Origin: Streptococcus mitis
Lineage (GTDB): Bacteria > Bacillota > Bacilli > Lactobacillales > Streptococcaceae
Assembly (NCBI RefSeq): GCF_001281025.1
Contig: NZ_CP012646.1
Coordinates: 1,455,001 to 1,519,000, forward strand
Reading direction: 5' to 3'
Length of the DNA: 64,000 bases
Shown in pieces: positions 39,557 to 49,388 of the stretch. Within the stretch, counting starts at the first letter, position 1, and every line of letters starts with the position of its first letter. The notes under the pieces are model-generated. The model made no database searches and was not told where the DNA came from. It saw only the letters and a program-made list of their open reading frames with translations. The translations under genes were made by a program, and so were the position numbers.

Positions 39557-39669
39557 ATACTCAATAAAAATCAAAGAACAAACTAGGAAGCTAGCCGCAG
39601 GTTGCTCAAAGCACCGCTTTGAGGTTGTAGATAAAGCTGACGTGGTTTGAAGAGATTTTCGAAGAGTAT
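39557..39669. repeat. BOX repeat element
   Basis: About 113 bp between the boundary sequences ATACTCAATAAAAATCAAAG and GATTTTCGAAGAGTAT. It contains AACTAGGAAGCTAGCCGCAGG (listed by key part CTAGGAAGCTAGCCGCAG), a palindromic CAAAGCACCGCTTTG module and GCTGACGTGGTTTGAAGAG, the boxA/boxC-type segments of pneumococcal BOX. Only one short internal module is present. It sits between dacA and sufB and can fold into a long stem. Confidence 0.9.
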
Positions 39670-39680
39670 AAAAACAAATT

Positions 39681-41093
39681 TTACCCAACTGATCCTTCCA
39701 TTTCATAGCTGATCAAGCGGTTCAGCTCAACAGCATATTCCATTGGAAGCTCTTTTGTAAATGGTTCTACAAATCCCATAACAATCATCTCAGTTGCTTC
39801 AGATTCTGACAATCCACGGCACATGAGGTAATAGAGTTGCTCTTCTGAAATCTTAGATACCTTAGCTTCGTGTTCCAAAGCGACTTGTGAGTTGTGAATT
39901 TCATTAAACGGAATAGTATCTGATGCTGATAAGTCATCCATGATAATGGTATCACACTCGATGTGAGAAACAGACTTCTTAGAGTTTTTGTTAAAGGTTA
40001 CCTGTCCACGGTAGTCAACCTTTCCTCCGCCTTTAGCGATGGATTTAGACACAATAGACGAGCTGGTATGTGGAGCATTGTGGATCATCTTAGCACCCGT
40101 ATCTTGGTGTTGCCCTGCATTGGCAAAAGCGATAGAGAGCATGGTACCACGCGCCCCTTCTCCATCAAGGTAAACAGATGGGTATTTCATGGTTGTTTTT
40201 GCACCCAAGTTTCCATCAATCCACTCAACAGTGGCATCCTTTTGAGCTTTAGCACGTTTCGTTACCAAGTTATAGACGTTATCAGACCAGTTTTGGATAG
40301 TCGTATAACGCATATAAGCTCCATCCAAGGCAAAGATTTCTACAATGGCAGCATGCAAGCTGTTACTTGAATAAGTTGGCGCTGTACATCCTTCTACATA
40401 ATGGACACTTGCTCCTTCATCAACGATAATCAAGGTACGTTCAAACTGACCAGTATTTTCGTTGTTGATACGGAAGTAAGTTTGAAGAGGAATATCTACC
40501 TTGACCCCTTTTGGTACGTAGATAAAGGTTCCACCTGACCACACTGCCGAGTTAAGAGCTGCCAACTTGTTATCAGTCGGTGGTACCAACTTGGCAAAGT
40601 ATTGCTTAAACAAGTCTGGGTATTCCTTGAGGGCAGAATCCGTATCTGTAAAGATAATCCCCAATTTCTGGAACTCTTCCTTCATGTTATGGTAAACCAC
40701 TTCTGACTCATACTGGGCAGAGGCACCTGCTAGATAAGCACGTTCAGCTTCTGGAATACCGATACGTTCAAAGGTTTCTTTGATTTTTTCAGGAACTTCA
40801 TCCCATGAACGAGCTGGTTTGTCAGATGGTTTTTGGTAGTAGATCAAGTCATCAAAATCAATCTCTGACAAGTCTGCTCCCCAAGTTTGCATGGGCATTT
40901 TCTTGAAGGTTTCATAAGACTTCAAACGGAATTCTAGCATCCACTCAGGTTCTCCCTTAGCAGCTGATAGTTCACGAATGACATCTTCATTCAATCCTTT
41001 TCCTGTCGATAGGACAGGCTCTACATCATCATGGAAACCAAATTTATATTCACCAAGGTCAATTGGTTTTGGTTCTACTCTTTCTTCAGCCAT
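39681..41093 (-). CDS. sufB: Fe-S cluster assembly protein SufB
   Basis: Scaffold subunit of the SufBCD complex. 470 aa from the ATG at 41093 ([14 protein letters not shown]), with GAAAGGATA upstream; 15 earlier codons are open but unsupported. Beta-helix core with [19 protein letters not shown] and the C-terminal [19 protein letters not shown] block. Last gene of sufC-D-S-U-B. Confidence 0.96.
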   Translation of the reverse strand: MAEERVEPKPIDLGEYKFGFHDDVEPVLSTGKGLNEDVIRELSAAKGEPEWMLEFRLKSYETFKKMPMQTWGADLSEIDFDDLIYYQKPSDKPARSWDEVPEKIKETFERIGIPEAERAYLAGASAQYESEVVYHNMKEEFQKLGIIFTDTDSALKEYPDLFKQYFAKLVPPTDNKLAALNSAVWSGGTFIYVPKGVKVDIPLQTYFRINNENTGQFERTLIIVDEGASVHYVEGCTAPTYSSNSLHAAIVEIFALDGAYMRYTTIQNWSDNVYNLVTKRAKAQKDATVEWIDGNLGAKTTMKYPSVYLDGEGARGTMLSIAFANAGQHQDTGAKMIHNAPHTSSSIVSKSIAKGGGKVDYRGQVTFNKNSKKSVSHIECDTIIMDDLSASDTIPFNEIHNSQVALEHEAKVSKISEEQLYYLMCRGLSESEATEMIVMGFVEPFTKELPMEYAVELNRLISYEMEGSVG

Positions 41094-41150
41094 AATATCC
41101 TTTCTTTCATTCTTCATTTCTACTGATTCATAAGACAAAAGAAACTTGTC

Positions 41151-42807
<1,657 letters not shown>

Positions 42808-42814
42808 CTACCCC

Positions 42815-44077
42815 TTAGCGTTTTGACAATTTTTCTTCGATAGTTGCAATCATTTCATCACGAACTTCTTTGACTGGTATCTCAACAATAACAGATCCAA
42901 GGAAACCGCGGACAACCAAACGTTCTGCAGTTGACTTATCCAAGCCACGGCTCATGAGGTAATACATATCTTCTGGATCTACCTGACCGATAGAAGCCGC
43001 GTGTCCTGCAGTTACGTCATTTTCATCAATCAAAAGAATTGGATTGGCATCTGAACGCGCTTGGTCTGAAAGCATGAGAACACGGCTCTCTTGTTGCGCA
43101 TCTGCTCCCTTGGCACCCTTGATAATGTGGCCAATACCATTGAAAGTTAAAGTTGCTTTTTCAAGAATAACCCCATGTTGAAGGATATTTCCGATTGAGT
43201 TGCAACCATAGTTAGTTACTCGGGTATCAATCCCTTGTACCTGACGGCCACTTGAAAGAGCTACGACTTTAAGGTCCGCATGGCTACCGTTACCAATCAA
43301 GTCACTATCAAAATCAGCAACTACATTCCCTTCGTTCATGACACCGATTGCCCAGTCAATGCTTGCATCGTTGCCTAATTTACCACGACGGCTAATGTAA
43401 GCAGTGACGTTTTCACCTAGACGGTCGATAGCAGCAAACTTCACTTGAGCTCCAGAACGTGCAATTACTTCTACTGTGATATTAGCAGTTGCTTTGGCAC
43501 TTCCTTCACCGCGTGACTCTAAACGTTCCAGATAACTAATCTTAGAATTTTTACCAGCGATAATCATAATATGCTTGTTAAACGGCACATCGTTATCGCT
43601 GTCTTGATAGAAAATTCCTTCGATTGGTTCCTTAATTTCAACATTATCAGGAATGTAGAGAACAGCACCACTGTTGAAATAAGCTGTATGGTAGGCTGCC
43701 AACTTGTCATCGTCATACTTAACAGATGACATGAATAATTCCTCAATAAGCTCTGGAATTTCTTCTAAAGCTGAGTGGAAGTCTGTAAAGACGACACCCT
43801 GTTCAGCCAACTCAACTGGAATTTGCTCAAAAACAGTTTGAGTTCCAACTTGCACCAACTTTAAATGATTATCTAAAGCTGTGAAGTCAGGAACATTTGC
43901 TGATGGCTCACTTTCTGTAATCGTTCCATCACCCAGATTCCAACGGTGGAATTTGACACGCTCAATAACTGGTAATTCCAAAGTCTCAATCTTGTCAAAA
44001 GCTTTTTGACGGAGGTCAGCCAACCAGCTTGGTTCAGCATGCATTTCTGAAAAAAGTTTAATATTTTCTTTAGTCAT
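42815..44077 (-). CDS. sufD: Fe-S cluster assembly protein SufD
   Basis: Partner of SufB in the SufBCD scaffold. 420 aa with the SufB/D core (GHIIKGAKGADAQQESRVLML, key residues H, G, Q, Q, R) and the C-terminal YLMSRGLDKSTAERLVVRGFL. It lies between sufC and sufS. Confidence 0.95.
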   Translation of the reverse strand: MTKENIKLFSEMHAEPSWLADLRQKAFDKIETLELPVIERVKFHRWNLGDGTITESEPSANVPDFTALDNHLKLVQVGTQTVFEQIPVELAEQGVVFTDFHSALEEIPELIEELFMSSVKYDDDKLAAYHTAYFNSGAVLYIPDNVEIKEPIEGIFYQDSDNDVPFNKHIMIIAGKNSKISYLERLESRGEGSAKATANITVEVIARSGAQVKFAAIDRLGENVTAYISRRGKLGNDASIDWAIGVMNEGNVVADFDSDLIGNGSHADLKVVALSSGRQVQGIDTRVTNYGCNSIGNILQHGVILEKATLTFNGIGHIIKGAKGADAQQESRVLMLSDQARSDANPILLIDENDVTAGHAASIGQVDPEDMYYLMSRGLDKSTAERLVVRGFLGSVIVEIPVKEVRDEMIATIEEKLSKR

Positions 44078-44104
44078 TTACTTCTCCTAAAAGATACGAG
44101 GGAA

Positions 44105-44875
44105 TTACAATTCTTCCTTGTAGTCGTAGCCAAGTTCTTCAGCTAGTTTTGCGTATCCTTCACGTTCCAAACGCGCAGCCAATTCTGGGCCACCAGAAAG
44201 AACAACACGACCTTCCATCATAACGTGTACCACATCTGGTGTGATATAGTTCAAAAGACGTTGGTAGTGAGTGATAATCATAGCACCAAATCCTTCACCA
44301 CGCATAGCATTAACACCTTTAGAAACAACTTTAAGGGCATCAATATCAAGACCAGAGTCAATCTCGTCCAAAAGGGCAAAAGTTGGTTCCAACATCAAAA
44401 GTTGAAGAATCTCATTGCGTTTTTTCTCACCACCAGAGAAACCTTCGTTGAGGTAACGCTCAGCCATTTCTTCTTTCATGTTGAGTAATTCCATCTTCTC
44501 ATCCAATTTAGTGATAAACTCACGAACTGAAATTTTTTCATCATCTTCTTTACCAGCATTCATGGCTGCACGAAGAAACTCAGCGTTAGTAATACCAGGA
44601 ATTTCTGATGGGTATTGCATAGCAAGGAAAAGTCCCATACGCGCACGCTCGTCCACTTCCAACTCAAGGATGTTTACGCCATCAAACAAGACTTCACCTT
44701 TGGTAACTTCATAGTTTGGATTTCCCATGATAGCGGCAGAAAGAGTCGATTTACCAGTACCATTTGGTCCCATGATAGCGGCGATTTCTCCTGTTTTCAG
44801 GGTCAGATTAACCCCTTTTAAAATTTCTTTTCCTTCAATCTCAACGTGAAGATCTTTGATCTCTAATACTGACAT
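44105..44875 (-). CDS. sufC: SufC ATPase
   Basis: ABC-type ATPase that powers SufBCD. 256 aa from the ATG at 44875 (MSVLEIKDLHVEIEGKEIL), with AAAGGAAC upstream; the open frame runs another 36 codons across the leader and is not credible. Walker A GPNGTGKST, signature FSGGEKKRNEI, Walker B FALLDEIDSGLD. First gene of the operon. Confidence 0.96.
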   Translation of the reverse strand: MSVLEIKDLHVEIEGKEILKGVNLTLKTGEIAAIMGPNGTGKSTLSAAIMGNPNYEVTKGEVLFDGVNILELEVDERARMGLFLAMQYPSEIPGITNAEFLRAAMNAGKEDDEKISVREFITKLDEKMELLNMKEEMAERYLNEGFSGGEKKRNEILQLLMLEPTFALLDEIDSGLDIDALKVVSKGVNAMRGEGFGAMIITHYQRLLNYITPDVVHVMMEGRVVLSGGPELAARLEREGYAKLAEELGYDYKEEL

Positions 44876-44973
44876 GATAGTTCCTTTCTTTTTCAAAACC
44901 TTTACAGTTCTTACTGGAAACATACTTGATTTCCCTAGAAAATACGGTAAAAGGTCAATAAATATACTTTTAT

Positions 44974-44982
44974 AGTATAACA
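44974..44982 (-). promoter_or_regulatory. Extended -10 promoter of the suf operon
   Basis: TGTTATACT (TATACT 44974-44979) directly follows the T-run of the upstream gene's terminator. The -35 position falls inside the terminator stem and is weak. Confidence 0.55.
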
Positions 44983-45003
44983 AAAAAAAGCCTAAAAGGC
45001 TTT
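44982..45003 (-). terminator. Terminator of the DUF3272 gene
   Basis: AAAGCCT / AGGCTTT stem with TTTTTT on the minus strand. It overlaps the suf promoter. Confidence 0.78.
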
Positions 45004-45025
45004 GATTTTGTCTAGAAGCTGAGGA

Positions 45026-45220
45026 CTAGTCTTTTCCTTTTAAATGCTGGTCAATGACGTCTACAATCTTACCCATCAAGTAACTAACTCGGAAATTTCT
45101 AAAGAGCAAAATGGCCCAAAAGGCTGCCATAATATAACGACCAGTCATCCAAGCTTCATTGAAAAAATAGGTCTCAGCAGCTGTAAACAGCGCTATGATA
45201 ATAAATTGTTGTCTATTCAT
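45026..45220 (-). CDS. Small membrane protein, DUF3272-like
   Basis: 64 aa with two membrane segments (FIIIALFTAAETYFF and MAAFWAILLF) and a basic C-terminus. It resembles the short streptococcal DUF3272 proteins; function unknown. It sits 27 nt after dnaX and is probably co-transcribed with it. Confidence 0.75.
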   Translation of the reverse strand: MNRQQFIIIALFTAAETYFFNEAWMTGRYIMAAFWAILLFRNFRVSYLMGKIVDVIDQHLKGKD

Positions 45221-45247
45221 AAACTTATTGTATCATGAAATCTTTCT

Positions 45248-46903
45248 TTAGTCTTCCTCTACCTTCACTTTATCAGCTAAAAATTCAAATCCTTCTGGAA
45301 TCAGGCTTTCTTCTGCTTCTTTTTCAGTTTGAGAAGATTTGGCTTTGGCTGAAAAGGCTGCGCGAACTTCTTTCCATTCCTCCATGGAAATGGCTAAAAT
45401 TTCGGGTGAAAAACCTGCTGCCTGACTGAGGATGTTACCAAACATTGTGTTGAGATTGTCTCGTTTCATGGTTTGACCAGCATTGAAGTTAGATTCAAAG
45501 GCAAGAATAGCATGGTGTTCATTGGCCGCAACCGGTTGAGAACCAACTAGCAGAGCCTTATCAGGACCTCCAAGACTTTCAATTACCTCTCCCCAGGCAT
45601 TCTGCAAGCGAATCAGATTCTGACGTGCTAAATCAGGATTTTCAACGGCCTCTTGTAGGATTGATTGAACTTTATTGCGATCCACACGATAGATTGTCTT
45701 GCCCGCTGCTGGGCGACTTGGAGCTGGACTGGTTGGCTTGGGTACAGTTCCCACATTTGCGAGTTCTTGTTTGAGACGGGCAACTTCCTGTCTCAGCGAA
45801 TCAATTTCATGTTCAACTGCCCCAGAAAGAGCTGCTTCAGGCTTAATCTCCGCCAAACGGATGGTCATCATCTCAGCATAAATCTTGGGCTGCAAACTAG
45901 ACTTAATATCCCCTAAACTCACTGTCGCCAAGCGAATCATTTCAAACAAATTTTCTTGAGGAAATGACAAATTCTCTACAAAGACTGGACTATGATGAGT
46001 GTTTTCTCCACCTGTTTGGACAATTAACAAGTCTCTTAAATAGTGCAAAAGATCCGTCACAAAACGAGTCATACTCTTACCATTGTCAAAAAGAAGATTC
46101 AAGCAAGACAAAGCCTTGGGAACATCCTGTTGAGATAAGGCAGCCACATAATTATCCAAGGCTGATAGACTAATGGTACCAGTAATTTCTTCAGAGATGG
46201 CAGTCGTCAGCTCGTTTCCCTGTGTCAAACTCAAGGCTTGATCCAAAATAGACAAGGCATCTCGCATTCCACCTTCAGCCCGTCTGGCAATGATTTCCAC
46301 AGCCTCTGGTTCAGAACTGATATTTTCTTTTTCTAAGATATAGCGGATATGTTCCTTAATATCCTGTGTCTTAATCGATTTAAATTCAAAACGTTGCACA
46401 CGGGATAGAATAGTGGCAGGAATCTTGTGCAATTCAGTAGTGGCCAAAATAAAGACTACATTCTGTGTTGGCTCTTCCAGCGTTTTTAGGAGGGCATTAA
46501 AAGCCCCTATAGACAGCATGTGAACCTCATCTATGATATAGACCTTATAGCGGGCAAGGCTAGGCGCATAGGTAGATTTATCACGAATTTCACGGATTTC
46601 ATCCACCCCGTTATTAGAGGCAGCATCCATTTCAATGACATCTTCTAAACTACCATCTGTCACTGCTTGACAAATATAGCAGTTATTACAAGGTTCACCA
46701 CCCACTTGATTTGGACAGTTCATAGCTTTGGCAAAAATCTTGGCTACACTGGTTTTTCCCGTTCCACGTGGACCAGAAAAAAGATAGGCATGACTTATTT
46801 TCTCTTGCTCTACTGCTTGTTTAAGAGTCTTAGCCACAACTTCCTGTCCAACCAACTGGGAGAAGTTTTGACTTCTATATTTTCGATAAAGTGCTTGATA
46901 CAT
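45248..46903 (-). CDS. dnaX: DNA polymerase III subunit gamma/tau
   Basis: Clamp-loader ATPase. 551 aa: AAA+ domain with Walker A GPRGTGKTSVA, zinc Cys cluster CPNQVGGEPCNNCYIC, Walker B VYIIDEVHML and SRC motif SRVQRF, then a C-terminal polymerase/helicase-binding region. No A-run typical of gamma/tau frameshifting was noticed. Its start shares TAATG with the end of the GAF gene. Confidence 0.96.
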   Translation of the reverse strand: MYQALYRKYRSQNFSQLVGQEVVAKTLKQAVEQEKISHAYLFSGPRGTGKTSVAKIFAKAMNCPNQVGGEPCNNCYICQAVTDGSLEDVIEMDAASNNGVDEIREIRDKSTYAPSLARYKVYIIDEVHMLSIGAFNALLKTLEEPTQNVVFILATTELHKIPATILSRVQRFEFKSIKTQDIKEHIRYILEKENISSEPEAVEIIARRAEGGMRDALSILDQALSLTQGNELTTAISEEITGTISLSALDNYVAALSQQDVPKALSCLNLLFDNGKSMTRFVTDLLHYLRDLLIVQTGGENTHHSPVFVENLSFPQENLFEMIRLATVSLGDIKSSLQPKIYAEMMTIRLAEIKPEAALSGAVEHEIDSLRQEVARLKQELANVGTVPKPTSPAPSRPAAGKTIYRVDRNKVQSILQEAVENPDLARQNLIRLQNAWGEVIESLGGPDKALLVGSQPVAANEHHAILAFESNFNAGQTMKRDNLNTMFGNILSQAAGFSPEILAISMEEWKEVRAAFSAKAKSSQTEKEAEESLIPEGFEFLADKVKVEED

Positions 46904-47400
46904 TAGGCTTTCTCCTTAAACATTGTAAAGTCCCATTCTGTCTTTTCAAGCAAAATAGCGACAAATTGTTCCAAATAATCTCGATCCATAGCATCATAAT
47001 CATCAATCTCTGAAGAATCAAGATCCAGAACTCCAAGTAATTGACCATTCTTAACCATCGGAACAACAATTTCACTTTTAGCGCTACTATCACAAGAAAT
47101 ATAGTTGGGATAAGTTGTTACATCACCAACCAGAACAGTTTCCTGAAAATGAGCTGCCTCACCACAAACACCTTTTCCCAGTGCAATACGAATGCAGGAA
47201 ACACCTCCTTGGAAGGGACCTAAAACCAATTCCTTTCCATCGAACAGATAAAAGCCTGAAAATACGGTATTAGGAAAGCGTGATTTTAGAAGAGCACTGG
47301 CGTTGGAAAGATTAGCCAAGACATTGGTTTCACCATCCAATAAAAAAGAGAGCTCCTCATTTAACATTTGATAACGTGATTGTTTTTCTGATTCTAACAT
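46903..47400 (-). CDS. GAF-domain protein, free methionine-(R)-sulfoxide reductase type
   Basis: 165 aa single GAF domain. Cys residues in [19 protein letters not shown] and [16 protein letters not shown] match the three Cys of free-methionine-(R)-sulfoxide reductases (fRMsr), which repair oxidised free methionine. It precedes dnaX by a TAATG overlap, as in other streptococci. Confidence 0.86.
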   Translation of the reverse strand: MLESEKQSRYQMLNEELSFLLDGETNVLANLSNASALLKSRFPNTVFSGFYLFDGKELVLGPFQGGVSCIRIALGKGVCGEAAHFQETVLVGDVTTYPNYISCDSSAKSEIVVPMVKNGQLLGVLDLDSSEIDDYDAMDRDYLEQFVAILLEKTEWDFTMFKEKA

Positions 47401-47431
47401 AGAACTATTATATCAAAAAAGACTTACAGAC

Positions 47432-47468
47432 AAAAGAAAAATCCCTTGTTAAGTAAACAAAGGATTTT
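47432..47468 (-). terminator. rpsA terminator
   Basis: AAAATCCTTTGTT / AACAAGGGATTTTT stem with a T-run on the minus strand, just after rpsA. Confidence 0.82.
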
Positions 47469-47485
47469 ATGAATTTTCAATTTGA

Positions 47486-48688
47486 TTAAAGTTCGATATC
47501 ACCGAACAAGTCAGCCATTGAGAATCCTGTTTGTGTTTCTGGAAGTTCGAAATCACGTTTTTCTTGACGTTTTGGACGACGTGGACGAGCAGCACGTTTT
47601 TCTTCTTTTTGTCCTTCTTCTTGAGCTGGACGCTCTTCAAGAGCTTTGATAGAAAGTGATACGCGCTCTGCATCTGCGTTAACTTCAAGAACTTTAACTT
47701 GAACTTCTTGACCAACTTTAAGAGCTTCTTTTGGATTTTCAATACGTTTGTGTGAAATTTGTGATACGTGAACAAGTCCATCGATACCTGGCAATACTTC
47801 AACAAATGCACCGAAGTCAGTCAAACGTTTAACTGTTCCTTCTACTACATCACCTTTAGCCAATTTTTGCTCAACGCCATCCCATGGTCCAGGTGTTGTT
47901 GCTTTAAGTGAAAGTGATACACGTCCTTCTTCTTCGTTAAGATCAAGGATTTTCACTTCAATTTCTTCACCAACAGTTACAACTGATTTTGGTGATACGT
48001 TACGTTCATGTGACAATTCAGTCAAGTGAACCAATCCGTCAACACCACCAAGGTCGATGAAAGCACCAAAGCTTGTGATACGTGCAACTTTACCAGTTAC
48101 TACATCACCAACAGCCAATTTACCGAATACTTCAGCGCGAGCTGCTGCTGTAGCTGCTTCAACAACTTCACGACGTGAAAGGATGAAGCGGTTTTCTTTA
48201 GCGTCAACTTCTTTGATTTTAGCATCAAATTCTTGACCTACAAAACGCTCAGTGTTACGTACGAAACGAGTATCCAACATTGAAGCTGGGATAAATCCAC
48301 GAACACCTTCAAATTCTACTGAAAGTCCACCTTTAACGGCACGAGTTCCTTTAACCGTAACAACTTCTTCTTCGCGACCAACAAGTTTGTCCCATGCTTT
48401 GCGAGCTTCAAGGCGTTTTTTAGATACAAGGTATGTAACTGTATCAGTATCTTTACCAACTACTTGACGAAGTACAAGAACATCCAATACTTCTCCTACT
48501 TTAACAAAGTCATTGATATCTGCATCGCGATCATTTGTCAATTCGCGAAGAGTCAAGACACCTTCAACACCAGTTCCAGAGATTGCAACGTTAGCTTGAG
48601 TCGCATCAACTGTCAATACTTCAGCACTAACAACATCACCAGTCTCAACTTGGCTAACGCTATTTAGCAAATCTTCAAATTCGTTCAT
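47486..48688 (-). CDS. rpsA: Ribosomal protein S1
   Basis: 400 aa with four S1 domains (for example GDVVSAEVLTVDATQANVAI, GDVVTGKVARITSFGAFIDLGG and GDVVEGTVKRLTDFGAFVEV, shortened) and a basic C-terminal tail. Fewer domains than the six of E. coli S1, as is usual for low-GC Gram-positives. It helps recruit mRNA to the 30S subunit. The tRNA-Gln and tRNA-Tyr genes lie upstream on the same strand. Confidence 0.95.
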   Translation of the reverse strand: MNEFEDLLNSVSQVETGDVVSAEVLTVDATQANVAISGTGVEGVLTLRELTNDRDADINDFVKVGEVLDVLVLRQVVGKDTDTVTYLVSKKRLEARKAWDKLVGREEEVVTVKGTRAVKGGLSVEFEGVRGFIPASMLDTRFVRNTERFVGQEFDAKIKEVDAKENRFILSRREVVEAATAAARAEVFGKLAVGDVVTGKVARITSFGAFIDLGGVDGLVHLTELSHERNVSPKSVVTVGEEIEVKILDLNEEEGRVSLSLKATTPGPWDGVEQKLAKGDVVEGTVKRLTDFGAFVEVLPGIDGLVHVSQISHKRIENPKEALKVGQEVQVKVLEVNADAERVSLSIKALEERPAQEEGQKEEKRAARPRRPKRQEKRDFELPETQTGFSMADLFGDIEL

Positions 48689-48849
48689 CTAAAAAATCCT
48701 CCAACAATCAAGTTCTTCTTAAACTTGACATACTTATAATTTTTTTCCTAAGCACCCGCAAGGACATGTTCATATCGTTCACGTCTTTCAATTATAAAAA
48801 TAAAATACCCTAAGATATTTTGATTTTTATCTTGATTATTACCTAAGAA
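48689..48849 (-). other. Untranslated region between rpsA and tRNA-Gln
   Basis: 161 bp of AT-rich sequence before the rpsA ATG. I see no clear terminator after tRNA-Gln and only weak -10-like sequences, so part of the rpsA mRNA may come from readthrough of the tRNA promoter. GTTGGAGGATTTTTT provides the rpsA ribosome binding site. Confidence 0.5.
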
Positions 48850-48921
48850 CTGGGGTAGCTGGATTCGAACCAACGCATGAGGGAGTCAAAGTCCCTTGCC
48901 TTACCGCTTGGCTATACCCCA
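48850..48921 (-). tRNA. tRNA-Gln (TTG)
   Basis: 72 nt on the minus strand. Acceptor TGGGGTA / TACCCCA, anticodon loop CTTTGAC (anticodon TTG) on the stem GGGA/TCCC, T arm GGTTCGAATCC. CCA is not encoded. Confidence 0.95.
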
Positions 48922-48930
48922 TTGATGAAA

Positions 48931-49011
48931 TGGAGAGAGAGGGATTCGAACCCCCGAACCCGAAGGAGCGGATTTACAGTCCGCCGCGTTTAGCCTCTTC
49001 GCTATCTCTCC
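48931..49011 (-). tRNA. tRNA-Tyr (GTA)
   Basis: 81 nt on the minus strand with a long variable arm typical of class II tRNA-Tyr. Acceptor GGAGAGA / TCTCTCC, anticodon loop ACTGTAAAT (anticodon GTA), T arm GGGTTCGAATCCC. Ten bp upstream of tRNA-Gln. Confidence 0.95.
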
Positions 49012-49028
49012 TACAATCAACATGGACC

Positions 49029-49057
49029 ATTATATCATGAAAATTTCAAAAAAACAA
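49029..49057 (-). promoter_or_regulatory. tRNA-Tyr/tRNA-Gln promoter
   Basis: -35 TTGTTT (49052-49057), 17-bp spacer, extended perfect -10 TGATATAAT (TATAAT 49029-49034). The -35 lies close to the end of the DUF2969 gene. Confidence 0.68.
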
Positions 49058-49060
49058 GAC

Positions 49061-49291
49061 TTATTTTGCTAAATTATAATTTTCAATCAAAATTTCCACA
49101 GCTTTTTCCAATTTTTTATAAAAACTATCGACATTCCCATTCTTTATAATGGCAAATTGTCCATCTAATTCGGCAATTTCTCCGATAACTTTTTTACCAA
49201 TGGTCAAGGTATAGCCTTCAAAACTGTCTTTTCCTACATTAACCTTGGCATCTGCTACTTGAATTTCAATTTTTTTATCTTTCTTACTCAT
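49061..49291 (-). CDS. DUF2969 family protein
   Basis: 76 aa, Lys-rich start (MSKKDKKIEIQVADAKVNVG) and a compact body ending ILIENYNLAK. It matches the short streptococcal/lactobacillar DUF2969 proteins as I remember them. No motif suggests a function. Confidence 0.75.
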   Translation of the reverse strand: MSKKDKKIEIQVADAKVNVGKDSFEGYTLTIGKKVIGEIAELDGQFAIIKNGNVDSFYKKLEKAVEILIENYNLAK

Positions 49292-49344
49292 TTCATACCT
49301 CTCTTCACTTTTTCTATTTTACAAGAAAATCCTAAAACTAGCAA

Positions 49345-49384
49345 GAAAAAACTCTATATCAGGCTTGTCTGATATAGAGTTTTA
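49345..49384 (-). terminator. Terminator after the peptide-binding lipoprotein gene
   Basis: A perfect 15-bp stem AAAACTCTATATCAG / CTGATATAGAGTTTT plus T-run on the minus strand. Confidence 0.9.
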
Positions 49385-49388
49385 TGCT

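Noticed and set aside
47467..47811. 114-codon minus-strand frame overlapping rpsA
   Set aside because: Lys-rich shadow of the rpsA basic tail in another frame, without a ribosome binding site.
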